From Sphaerisporangium sp040685555 (GTDB lineage: Bacteria > Actinomycetota > Actinomycetes > Streptosporangiales > Streptosporangiaceae): DNA of 64,000 nucleotides. Of the stretch, positions 45,627-53,633 are shown piece after piece. The first letter of the stretch is position 1, and every line of letters begins with the position of its first letter. A model generated the notes under the pieces. It did not search any database. It was given only the letters and a program-made list of their open reading frames with translations, and was not told where the DNA came from. The stretch lies in contig NZ_JBFBIK010000018.1 in the NCBI RefSeq assembly GCF_040685555.1, positions 21,275 to 85,274 on the forward strand, written 5' to 3'. Made by a program: the position numbers and the translations under genes.

Positions 45627-48182
45627 ATGACCGAACAGCGACTGCGCCATACCACCGTTCCCGACAAGCCCTCTCTCGACGGGCTCGAGTCGGTATGGGC
45701 AGGCCGCTGGGACGCCCAAGGCACCTACCGGTTCGACCGGTCGAAGACGCGGGACGAGATCTATTCGATCGACACGCCCCCGCCCACCGTCTCCGGATCC
45801 CTGCACGTCGGCCATGTCTTCTCCTACACCCACACCGACACGATCGCCCGCTTCCAGCGCATGCGCGGCCGTGAGGTCTTCTACCCCATGGGCTGGGACG
45901 ACAACGGCCTGCCCACCGAGCGGCGTGTGCAGAACCACTTCGGCGTCCGCTGCGACCCCTCCCTTCCCTACGACCCCGCGTTCGAGCCCCCCGCGAAACC
46001 CGACCCCAAGCGCCAGGTGAACGTCTCCCGGCGCAACTTCATCGAGCTGTGCGAGCGGCTCACCCAGCAGGACGAGAAGGCCTTCGAGGAGCTCTGGCGT
46101 CATCTCGGGCTCTCGGTCGACTGGTCGCTCACCTACGCGACGATCGACGACACCTCCCGCGCGGCCTCCCAGCGCGGGTTCCTGCGCAACCTGGCACGCG
46201 GGGAGGCGTACGTCGCGGAGGGCCCCACCCTGTGGGACGTCACGTTCCGCACGGCCGTCGCCCAGGCGGAGCTGGAGGACCGCGAGTGGCCGGGGGCGTT
46301 CCACCGCATCCGGTTCGGCGGGGTCCCGGGCACCGATTTCAGCGACGGCGTCCACATCGAGACCACCAGGCCCGAGCTGATCCCGGCCTGCGTCGCCCTG
46401 GTGGCCCATCCCGACGACGAGCGCTACCAGCCGCTGTTCGGCAAGACCGTGCGCACCCCGATCTTCGGCGTGCACGTGCCCGTCCTCGCCCACCACCTCG
46501 CCGAGCGCGACAAGGGCTCGGGCATCGCCATGATCTGCACCTTCGGCGACGTCACCGACGTCATCTGGTGGCGCGAGCTCGACCTGCCGACCCGGCCGGT
46601 CATCGGGTGGGACGGGCGCCTGCTGGCCGATCCCCCCGAGGGCGTCCCAGCCGGGCCGTACGCCGAGCTGGCGGGCAAGACCGCGCACAGCGCACGCGAG
46701 CGCATCGTCGAGATGCTGGGGGAGTCGGGCGAGGTGGAGGGCGAGCCCAGGAAGATCTCCCGCCCGGTCAAGTTCTACGAGAAGGGCGACCGGCCGCTGG
46801 AGATCGTCACGACCCGCCAGTGGTACATCCGCAACGGCGGGCGTGACCCCGAGCTGCGGCAGGCGCTGCTGGAGCGCGGCAGCGAGCTGTCGTGGCACCC
46901 CGAGCACATGCGCGTCCGCTACGAGAACTGGGTGCGGGGCCTCGCCGGCGACTGGCTGATCTCCCGGCAGCGGTTCTTCGGCGTCCCCATCCCCATCTGG
47001 TACCCGCTGGACTCCGCGGGGGAGCCGATCTACGACGCGCCCATCGCGGCCTGCGAGGAGGCGCTGCCCGTCGACCCGTCCAGCGACGTGCCGCCCGGGT
47101 ACGCCGAGGACCAGCGGGGCAAGCCCTTCGGCTTCGCCGCCGACCCCGACGTCATGGACACCTGGGCGACGTCCTCCCTGTCACCGCAGATCATCGGCGG
47201 CTGGGAGCGTGACCCCGGCCTGTTCGGGCGGGTGTTCCCCATGGACCTTCGGCCGCAGGCCCACGAGATCATCCGCACCTGGCTGTTCTCCTCGGTGGTC
47301 AGGGCCCATCTGGAGAGCGGCGTGTCCCCCTGGCGGCACGCGGCGATCTCCGGGTGGATCCTGGACCCCGACCGCAAGAAGATGTCCAAGTCCAAGGGCA
47401 ACGTGGTCACGCCCATGGGCCTGCTCCAGGAGTACGGCTCCGACGCGGTCCGCTACTGGGCGGCCGGGGGACGTCCCGGTACGGACACGGCCTTCGACAC
47501 CGGCCAGATCAAGGTCGGCCGCCGCCTGGCCATCAAGATCCTCAACGCCTCGAAGTTCGTGCTCGGCCTCGGCGAGGCCGAGGGTGAGGTCACCCAGGCG
47601 CTCGACAGGTCGATGCTCGCACGGCTCGCCGGGGTCGTGGAGGACGCCACGGCCGCGTTCGAGTCCTACGACTACACCCGGGCCCTGGAGGGCGCCGAGC
47701 GGTTCTTCTGGGAGTTCTGCGACGACTACCTGGAGCTCGTCAAGGCCCGCGCGTACGGGTCGGAGGCGGGAGCGCACTCGGCGCGGGCGGCGCTGCGGCA
47801 GGCGCTCGACGTGATGCTGCGGCTGTTCGCGCCGTTCCTGCCGTTCGTGACCGAGGAGGTCTGGTCGTGGTGGCGGCCCGGATCGGTCCACCGCGCGCCC
47901 TGGCCGGGCTCCGAGCTCGCGGGGCTCGCCTCCTCCGGCGACCCGGCGGTCCTCCCGACGGTCTCTGAGGTGCTCCGCGAGATCCGCAAGGCCAAGTCCT
48001 CGGCCAGGCTCTCCATGCGCGCCGAGGTGGCCCTGCTCAGCGTGGCGGGTTCGGCGATCGAGCTCGTGCGCCACGGGCAGGACGACCTGTGCGCGGCGGG
48101 CGCCGTGGACGAGTTCGTCCTCTCTTCGCAGGACGGCGACCTGAGGGTCCAGGTCACGCTCGCCGAGGCGGCCCCCGCCTAG
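45627..48182 (+). CDS. valS: Valyl-tRNA synthetase
   Basis: An 851-aa class Ia aminoacyl-tRNA synthetase that charges tRNA-Val. The HIGH-type motif is GSLHVGHVFSYTH at about residue 56, followed by MGWDDNGLPTERRV. The editing (CP1) domain is at about 190-330 (HIETTRPELIPACVALVAHP, GSGIAMICTFGDVTD). The KMSKS motif is in DRKKMSKSKGNVV at about 580. An anticodon-binding domain follows at about 650-790. Length and text fit the usual actinobacterial ValRS, with a short C-terminal tail. Start ATG 45627. Essential housekeeping gene. Confidence 0.96.
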   Translation: MTEQRLRHTTVPDKPSLDGLESVWAGRWDAQGTYRFDRSKTRDEIYSIDTPPPTVSGSLHVGHVFSYTHTDTIARFQRMRGREVFYPMGWDDNGLPTERRVQNHFGVRCDPSLPYDPAFEPPAKPDPKRQVNVSRRNFIELCERLTQQDEKAFEELWRHLGLSVDWSLTYATIDDTSRAASQRGFLRNLARGEAYVAEGPTLWDVTFRTAVAQAELEDREWPGAFHRIRFGGVPGTDFSDGVHIETTRPELIPACVALVAHPDDERYQPLFGKTVRTPIFGVHVPVLAHHLAERDKGSGIAMICTFGDVTDVIWWRELDLPTRPVIGWDGRLLADPPEGVPAGPYAELAGKTAHSARERIVEMLGESGEVEGEPRKISRPVKFYEKGDRPLEIVTTRQWYIRNGGRDPELRQALLERGSELSWHPEHMRVRYENWVRGLAGDWLISRQRFFGVPIPIWYPLDSAGEPIYDAPIAACEEALPVDPSSDVPPGYAEDQRGKPFGFAADPDVMDTWATSSLSPQIIGGWERDPGLFGRVFPMDLRPQAHEIIRTWLFSSVVRAHLESGVSPWRHAAISGWILDPDRKKMSKSKGNVVTPMGLLQEYGSDAVRYWAAGGRPGTDTAFDTGQIKVGRRLAIKILNASKFVLGLGEAEGEVTQALDRSMLARLAGVVEDATAAFESYDYTRALEGAERFFWEFCDDYLELVKARAYGSEAGAHSARAALRQALDVMLRLFAPFLPFVTEEVWSWWRPGSVHRAPWPGSELAGLASSGDPAVLPTVSEVLREIRKAKSSARLSMRAEVALLSVAGSAIELVRHGQDDLCAAGAVDEFVLSSQDGDLRVQVTLAEAAPA

Positions 48183-48321
48183 CGCCGGGTCAGACCTTCC
48201 CCGCATTTCCCCGCAGGCGCGCACAGATCGCCGGGCGGGGAAATGTGGAGGAAGCAGACCAGAACTTGAACCCGGCCGTAACCTGTGCGCGTTCGGCCGG
48301 TTGACGTGCCAGTCTGGAGAG

Positions 48322-49485
48322 GTGATCGCGGAGCGGGAGAGCCAAGAGCGGAGCGTGCCACCGGTCCTGTCGGTGATGGCGGCGTGGAGCTGGCGCCTCA
48401 TCGTCATCGGCGTGGTGATCTACTTCTCGGCCCAGATCATCGTCCGTCTCAGCTTCGTGGCACTGCCGGTGGCGATCGCGCTGCTCCTGACCGCCCTGCT
48501 GTTCCCGCTCACCGACCGCCTGCGCCGGGCGGGCCTGCGTCCCATCTGGGCGACGTGGACCACGATGCTGTCGGCGTTCGCCATCATCGTCGGCCTCGGC
48601 TTCATCATCGGCACCCGGGCGAACGACGAGTTCCCCCGGCTGATCGACCAGGTCCAGAAGACCGCACGCGACGTGCAGGGCTGGCTGCTGACCGGCCCGC
48701 TGCACCTCAAGGAGGCCCAGCTCACCGACATGGTGGGGGAGATCGCCAAGCAGATCAACGAGCAGCGCAGCGAGATCACCAGCACCCTGCTGTCGACGGC
48801 GGCCGTCTTCATCGAGGTGCTCGCCTCCATCGTCCTGCTGCTGTTCATCACGTTCTTCCTGCTCAAGGACGGCGACCGCATCTGGGCGTGGTTCCTGCGG
48901 GGCTTCGGCTCCAAGGCTCCACGCGTCGACCGGGCGGGCCGGGCCGCGTGGCACACCCTGTCGCAGTACATCCACGGCACCGTCATCGTCGCCGCGATCC
49001 ACGGCGTGATCATCGGCATCGTGCTGTTCGGCATGGGCGTGCCGCTCTGGGCGCCGCTCGCCGTGCTGATCTTCTTCGCCAGCTTCATCCCGATCGTCGG
49101 CATCTTCTTCGCCGGCGGTCTGGCCGCGCTCGTCACGCTCGGGGCCAAGGGGCCGGTGTTCGCGCTGGTCTTCATCGGCATCCTGCTGGTCGAGCAGCAA
49201 CTGGAGAACCACGTGCTCCAGCCCCTGATCGTGGGGCGGGCCGTGAAGTTCCACCCGCTCGCGATCATCCTGGTGCTGGCCATCGGGGGCATCCTCGGCG
49301 GCATCGCGGGCGCGGCGATCGCGGTGCCGGTCGCGGCCGTGGTCTACCGGGCGCTCCCCGAGCTCCGCAGGCATCCGCCGGAGCTGCCGCCCGCGGCGCC
49401 GCACGAGCCCCCTCCGGAGCCCGAGCCGCCGGCCGACCAGGCGCCCTGCGCGGGAGAGGACATGTCGCCGCAGCGCAGCGGGTAA
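48322..49485 (+). CDS. AI-2E family transporter (PerM/YdiK-like)
   Basis: A 387-aa membrane protein with about seven or eight helices: WSWRLIVIGVVIYFSAQIIV, VALPVAIALLLTALLFPL, WTTMLSAFAIIVGLGFIIGT, then after a ~60-residue helical loop ASIVLLLFITFFLLKDGDRI, GVIIGIVLFGMGVPLWAPLA, FFASFIPIVGIFFAGGLAAL and AIILVLAIGGILGGIAG. The PIVG segment is typical of the family. The C-terminal tail is Pro-rich. Substrates are unclear; some members are ion exporters. The start is uncertain: GTG 48322 is used, while TTG 48301 and GTG 48355 are alternatives. Confidence 0.88.
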   Translation: MIAERESQERSVPPVLSVMAAWSWRLIVIGVVIYFSAQIIVRLSFVALPVAIALLLTALLFPLTDRLRRAGLRPIWATWTTMLSAFAIIVGLGFIIGTRANDEFPRLIDQVQKTARDVQGWLLTGPLHLKEAQLTDMVGEIAKQINEQRSEITSTLLSTAAVFIEVLASIVLLLFITFFLLKDGDRIWAWFLRGFGSKAPRVDRAGRAAWHTLSQYIHGTVIVAAIHGVIIGIVLFGMGVPLWAPLAVLIFFASFIPIVGIFFAGGLAALVTLGAKGPVFALVFIGILLVEQQLENHVLQPLIVGRAVKFHPLAIILVLAIGGILGGIAGAAIAVPVAAVVYRALPELRRHPPELPPAAPHEPPPEPEPPADQAPCAGEDMSPQRSG

Positions 49486-49671
49486 GGTCTCGGTTCGTGA
49501 CTCGTTGCACACCCGTTCCGCCCCGGTCCCTCCGAGGGCGTACCTTGAGGCTGAGGGTCGTCTCGGCGCGCCCGGAAGGCCGTTCGCCGGTGCGAACGCC
49601 CGGGTTCCGCGGCCCGGCGGGCCGGGTCACACCGTCAGCCCGGCGCGGCTCCACGACTACGAGGTGAATCC

Positions 49672-50106
49672 ATGATCGAGGTGCTGATCCAGCGACTCGA
49701 CCCCGAGCTGCCGCTTCCGTCGTACGCCCATCCGGGCGACGCGGGAGCCGACCTTCACGCCGCCGAGGACGTCGAGCTGCTGCCGGGCGAGCGGGCCGTG
49801 GTGGGCACCGGCGTGGCGATCGCGCTGCCCGACGGGTACGCCGCCTTCGTGCACCCGCGCTCCGGGCTCGCCGCCAAGTTCGGCGTCACGCTCGTCAACG
49901 CGCCGGGCACGGTCGACGCCGGCTACCGGGGCGAGATCAGGGTGACGTTGCTCAACACAGACGCCAAGGACGTCGTTCGGCTCAGGCGCGGTGACCGGAT
50001 CGCCCAGCTCGTCGTCCAGCGGGTGGAGAAGGCAGCTTTCTACGAGGTGGAGCGGCTCCCCGGGTCGGCGCGCGGCGCCGGCGGGTTCGGCTCCACCGGT
50101 CGATAA
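49672..50106 (+). CDS. dut: dUTP diphosphatase
   Basis: A 144-aa trimeric dUTPase that hydrolyses dUTP to dUMP, keeping uracil out of DNA and supplying dTMP synthesis. All five motifs are present: AHPGDAGADLHA (I), PRSGLAAKFG (II), GTVDAGYRGEIRV with the catalytic Asp (III), RRGDRIAQLVV (IV) and the C-terminal P-loop-like RGAGGFGSTG (V). Start ATG 49672 with GAGGTGAATCC upstream. It leads a conserved run of genes in the order of M. tuberculosis Rv2697c-Rv2693c. The 186 bp upstream contain short repeats but no gene. Confidence 0.96.
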   Translation: MIEVLIQRLDPELPLPSYAHPGDAGADLHAAEDVELLPGERAVVGTGVAIALPDGYAAFVHPRSGLAAKFGVTLVNAPGTVDAGYRGEIRVTLLNTDAKDVVRLRRGDRIAQLVVQRVEKAAFYEVERLPGSARGAGGFGSTGR

Positions 50107-50128
50107 GTCGATAAGGAGTGTGAACGAA

Positions 50129-50800
50129 GTGTTCCGACGCCGCCGTCATGCGGAAGAACAGGAGTCGGCACCGGTCGCCGAGAACGCGCCGGTGTCTGAC
50201 CGCGAGTCGGGACCGTGGGACGCCGACGAGCCCCATCCCGAGACCGAGCGGGTCGACCTGGGCGGCATGCGGCTGCCCATCGGCCCCGGGTTCGAGGTCC
50301 AGCTGAACGTCGCCGGAGAGCAGATCGTCGGCGCCGTCGTGCTGGTCAACGAGAGCGCCCTCCAGGTGCACGCGTTCGCGGCCCCGAAGAGGAGCGGCAT
50401 CTGGGAGGAGGTGCGCGCCGAGCTCACCCGTGAGCTGACCGCCGCCGGCGGGAGCTGCGAGGAGCGCCAGGGCCCCTTCGGCCCCGAGCTCGCCGCCGAG
50501 ATCCAGCAGGACGGCGCCAAGCAGCCCGTCCGGTTCATCGGCGTCGACGGTCCCCGCTGGTTCCTGCGGGGCGTCCTCAGCGGCCGAGCCATCGCCGATC
50601 CCGAGGCGGGCAAGGTTCTGGAGGACGTCATCCGCGACATCGTCGTGGTGCGCGGAGACCAGCCCATGGCCCCCAAAGAGCCGATCGAGCTGCGGCTGCC
50701 CGCCGAGGCCCGGCAGGCCGTCGAGCAGCAGGCGACCGAGGAGGGCAGGGCGGGCCTCAATCCGTTCGAGCGTGGGCCTGAGATCACCGAGGTTCGCTGA
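50129..50800 (+). CDS. DUF3710 protein
   Basis: A 223-aa conserved actinobacterial protein. The first 45 residues are charged and flexible, then the DUF3710 core: RVDLGGMRLPIGPGFEVQLN, LQVHAFAAPKRSGIWEEVRA, PVRFIGVDGPRWFLRGVLSG and IVVVRGDQPMAPKEPIELRL. No TM segment or catalytic motif is evident. Start GTG 50129 with AAGGAG 9 nt upstream; GTG 50120 is too close to that site. It lies 22 bp after dut, as Rv2696c follows dut. Function unknown. Confidence 0.92.
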   Translation: MFRRRRHAEEQESAPVAENAPVSDRESGPWDADEPHPETERVDLGGMRLPIGPGFEVQLNVAGEQIVGAVVLVNESALQVHAFAAPKRSGIWEEVRAELTRELTAAGGSCEERQGPFGPELAAEIQQDGAKQPVRFIGVDGPRWFLRGVLSGRAIADPEAGKVLEDVIRDIVVVRGDQPMAPKEPIELRLPAEARQAVEQQATEEGRAGLNPFERGPEITEVR

Positions 50801-50850
50801 CGTAAGCTGCGGTCAGGATCGCATGGGGCTCCCGAGGAGTTGAACCAGAA

Positions 50851-51240
50851 ATGAGTACGGCAGAGCCCGTCAAACGCGGGCTGCGCGGCTTCTTCCGGCG
50901 GCTGACGACCAGCCAGGCCGAGCTGGAGGCCGCGGAGCTCCAGGAGGACCTCGACCGTTACGGCGCGACGCCGATCGCCTCGTGCGGCCAGCGGAGGAGG
51001 TTCTGCGTGGCGGGCACTCTCCGCACGGTGACGTTGCGGCCCCGGGGCGGCGTTCCATCCCTGGAGGCCGAGCTCTACGACGGATCGGATGTGGTCGACC
51101 TGGTCTGGCTGGGCCGCCGCAAGATCGTCGGCATCGAGCCGGGCCGCGTGGTGCGGGCCGAGGGCCTGGTCAGCATCCAGGACGGCCGCAAGGTGATGTT
51201 CAACCCCCGCTACGAGCTGCGCCCAGCGAGCGGCCAGTGA
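50851..51240 (+). CDS. OB-fold nucleic-acid-binding domain protein
   Basis: A 129-aa protein. The N-terminal ~45 residues are basic and helical (GLRGFFRRLTTSQAELEAAE), and about 48-125 forms an OB-fold of the tRNA-anticodon/RecG wedge type (RFCVAGTLRTVTLRPRGGVP, then SLEAELYDGSDVVDLVWLG and RVVRAEGLVSIQDGRKVMFN). Likely binds single-stranded nucleic acid; partners unknown. Start ATG 50851 with CGAGGAG upstream. GTGA overlap with the DUF3159 gene. Corresponds to Rv2694c. Confidence 0.9.
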   Translation: MSTAEPVKRGLRGFFRRLTTSQAELEAAELQEDLDRYGATPIASCGQRRRFCVAGTLRTVTLRPRGGVPSLEAELYDGSDVVDLVWLGRRKIVGIEPGRVVRAEGLVSIQDGRKVMFNPRYELRPASGQ

Positions 51241-52010
51241 CCACGGTTCCGCCAGACGAGGAGACCAATGATCATGCAGCGGCGAGACGGCGCGACGAGA
51301 GCGGGCGCGACGCGCCCGCGGGGAGCGCGCCCGTGAGCGCGGGGGGCACGACCATCCAGGACGAGGCCGCGCACGACACCGTCGAGAGCGCCATCCGTGC
51401 CCAGCTGGCCAAGGCGCTCGGCGGCGTACGGGGCATCATCGAGGCGGCCGTCCCCACAGTGGTCTTCACCATCACGTGGATCGTCACCGAGCAGCTCAAG
51501 GTCTCGCTGATGATCAGCATCGGTGTGGCCGTGCTGCTCCTGGTCGTACGGCTCGCGCAGCGGTCCACGCCGCAGTTCGTGATCAACAGCCTCATCGGCA
51601 TCGGCATCGGCGCGGTCTTCGCGAGCCGCTCCGGCGATGCCAAGGACGTCTTCCTGCCCGGCATCCTCTACAACGGGGGCTACGCCGCCGTGATGGTGCT
51701 GTCCATCGTCGTCCGGTGGCCGGTCGTGGGGTTCCTCATCGGCTCGGTGACCGGTGATCCGACCGGCTGGCGGCAGGACGCCGGCATCGTCCGGCTCTGC
51801 TCGCGGCTGACGTGGCTGCTGATCCTGCCGTGCCTGCTGCGGGTGGTCGTGCAGCTGCCGCTCTACTGGGCCGATCAGGTCGCCGCCCTCGGGGTGGCGA
51901 AAGTCGCGCTGGGCTGGCCCGTCCAGGTCGCGGCGCTCGGCGCCATGGTCTGGGTGCTCGCCCGGGGGAGGACCCCCATGTCACCGAGCACGCCCGGCAC
52001 CGGCTCCTGA
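51237..52010 (+). CDS. DUF3159 membrane protein
   Basis: A 257-aa integral membrane protein with about six helices after a ~60-residue polar N-terminus (AAVPTVVFTITWIVTEQLKV, SLMISIGVAVLLLVVRLAQ, FVINSLIGIGIGAVFAS, LYNGGYAAVMVLSIVV, WLLILPCLLRVVVQLPL, then WPVQVAALGAMVWVLA). Matches the DUF3159 family (Rv2693c position). A role in ion or osmotic handling is suggested only by its TrkA neighbours. Start GTG 51237 overlaps the upstream stop. A tandem repeat array begins at its stop codon. Confidence 0.9.
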   Translation: MTTVPPDEETNDHAAARRRDESGRDAPAGSAPVSAGGTTIQDEAAHDTVESAIRAQLAKALGGVRGIIEAAVPTVVFTITWIVTEQLKVSLMISIGVAVLLLVVRLAQRSTPQFVINSLIGIGIGAVFASRSGDAKDVFLPGILYNGGYAAVMVLSIVVRWPVVGFLIGSVTGDPTGWRQDAGIVRLCSRLTWLLILPCLLRVVVQLPLYWADQVAALGVAKVALGWPVQVAALGAMVWVLARGRTPMSPSTPGTGS

Positions 52011-52106
52011 GCCCGTACACCCCTGTCTGAGCCGTACCACCTGTCTGAGCTTGTAACGACCCTTTGCCTGAGCCGTACGACCCCGCCTGAGCTGGTACGG
52101 GCCCGT
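52007..52106. repeat. Degenerate ~20-bp tandem repeat after the DUF3159 gene
   Basis: Five imperfect units beginning CTGAGCCGTAC start at 52007, 52027, 52045, 52068 and 52087. The first includes the DUF3159 stop codon. The unit shares CTGA..GTAC..CCC with the array at 45044-45150. Confidence 0.6.
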
Positions 52107-52132
52107 ACAGCCTCAGGGAGGCGGAAACGGCG

Positions 52133-52163
52133 GCGCCGGGGCCCTCAACGGGTGCCCCGGCGC
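52133..52163. terminator. Bidirectional hairpin terminator
   Basis: GCGCCGGGG (52133-52141) pairs with CCCCGGCGC (52155-52163), followed by TTT on the plus strand. It separates convergent DUF3159 and TrkA genes. Confidence 0.8.
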
Positions 52164-52182
52164 TTTCGGCTGGACCGTCGTC

Positions 52183-52842
52183 TCAGTGGGGGGCGAGAAG
52201 GTGGGCGAGCTCCTCCTCGACCTCCTGGCTGGCCACGAACAGCAGCTCGTCGCCGGCCTCCAGCGGATCGTCGTCGGAGGGCACCAGCACCCGGCCCTCG
52301 CGGAGGATCGCCACCAGGGCCGAATCCTGCGGCCACGGCACCGAACCGGCCCGCTGGCCGACCACGGGGGCGTCCTCAGGAAGCGTGAGCTCCACCAGGT
52401 TGGCCTGGCCCTGCCGGAAGGTCATCAGCCGGACCAGGTCGCCGACGCTGACCGCCTCCTCGACCAGGGCCGAGAGCAGGCGCGGCGTGGAGACCGCGAC
52501 GTCCACGCCCCATGACTCGTTGAACAGCCACTCGTTCTTCGGGTGGTTGATGCGGGCCACCACGCGCGGGACGCCGTACTCGGTCTTGGCCAGCAGCGAG
52601 ACGACCAGGTTGACCTTGTCGTCGCCGCTGGCGGCGATCATCACGTGACAGTTGTTGAGCCCGGCCTCGTCGAGCGACGAGATCTCGCACGCGTCGGCGA
52701 GCAGCCACTCGGCCCGAGGCACACTGTCGATCTTGATGGCCCTGGGGTCGATGTCGATGAGCAGGACCTCGTGGCCGTTCTCCAGCAGCTCCGCGGCGAT
52801 GGACCGGCCGACCGCCCCCGCGCCCGCGATCGTGACGCGCAT
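52183..52842 (-). CDS. TrkA-type potassium uptake regulator (CeoC-like)
   Basis: A 219-aa peripheral subunit of a Trk/Ktr potassium system. TrkA-N (RCK) Rossmann domain: VTIAGAGAVGRSIAAELLEN at the N-terminus, with the nucleotide-binding Asp in VLLIDIDPRA, and AASGDDKVNLVVSLLAKTEY. TrkA-C at about 135-215 (LVELTLPEDAPVVGQRAGS, DDDPLEAGDELLFVAS). It senses NAD(H) or ATP/ADP and gates an unlinked membrane channel. The start codon overlaps the stop of the companion TrkA gene by 1 bp (TGATG), so they are coupled; two small TrkA proteins in tandem are typical of actinobacteria. Confidence 0.94.
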   Translation of the reverse strand: MRVTIAGAGAVGRSIAAELLENGHEVLLIDIDPRAIKIDSVPRAEWLLADACEISSLDEAGLNNCHVMIAASGDDKVNLVVSLLAKTEYGVPRVVARINHPKNEWLFNESWGVDVAVSTPRLLSALVEEAVSVGDLVRLMTFRQGQANLVELTLPEDAPVVGQRAGSVPWPQDSALVAILREGRVLVPSDDDPLEAGDELLFVASQEVEEELAHLLAPH

Positions 52843-53510
52843 CAGTTGGACTCCTCCTCGGGCGCCGCGGACAGCACCTTGTTGATCCGGTCCATGTCGT
52901 TGTCACCGGCGATCATGTGGAGGATGTCGCCCTCCTGGAGCACCGTCTCGTCCTTGGGCAGCAGGGCCTCGCCCATGCGGTTGACGAAGGCGACACGGGC
53001 GCCCGACGCCTCTTCCAGCGTGCGGGTGCGGCTGCCGATCCAGCCGGAGTGGTAGGCGACCTCGGCCAGTATGACCACGCCCGTCGGGTCGCGCCAGAGC
53101 GGCTCGGCGCCCTCGGGGAGCACCCGCCGCAGGATCTGGTCGGCCGTCCACCGCACGGTGGCCACCGTGGGGATGCCCAGCCGCTGGTAGACCTCGGCGC
53201 GCCGGGAGTCGTAGATGCGGGCGACGACGTTGTCGACACCGAACGTCTCGCGCGCGACACGCGCGGAGATGATGTTCGAGTTGTCGCCGCTGCTCACCGC
53301 GACGTACGCGGCGGCGGACTCGATGCCGGCCTCCTCCAGGACATCCCGGTCGAAGCCCATGCCGGTGACACGGCGCCCGCGGAAGCCCGCTCGCAGCCTC
53401 CGGAACGCCTGCGGGTCTCTGTCGATGATGGCGACCGAGTGGCCGCTGTCCTCGAGGATGTGGGCAAGGGTCGAACCGACCCGGCCGCATCCCATGATGA
53501 CGATATGCAT
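52842..53510 (-). CDS. TrkA-type potassium uptake regulator (CeoB-like)
   Basis: A 222-aa paralogue of the next gene. Rossmann motif MHIVIMGCGRVGSTLAHILE, ligand Asp in VAIIDRDPQAF, and the middle motif VSSGDNSNIISARVARETFG. The TrkA-C domain (RTLEEASGARVAFVNRMGEA, VLQEGDILHMIAGDND) lies at about 145-215. I start at ATG 53510, with GGGGGAGC upstream; the frame opens ten codons earlier. It is divergent from the APC permease gene across about 120 bp. It corresponds to Rv2691. Confidence 0.94.
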   Translation of the reverse strand: MHIVIMGCGRVGSTLAHILEDSGHSVAIIDRDPQAFRRLRAGFRGRRVTGMGFDRDVLEEAGIESAAAYVAVSSGDNSNIISARVARETFGVDNVVARIYDSRRAEVYQRLGIPTVATVRWTADQILRRVLPEGAEPLWRDPTGVVILAEVAYHSGWIGSRTRTLEEASGARVAFVNRMGEALLPKDETVLQEGDILHMIAGDNDMDRINKVLSAAPEEESN

Positions 53511-53633
53511 GCTCCCCCGCCGTTGGCTTTGAGGCGGCAACTCCTGGACCTTATACAGCTACGAGGCCAAGTATGGCCGGTTCTGGCGGCGCCATGTGAG
53601 GTGCACCGGACCTGAGGACTAGCATCGTCACTC

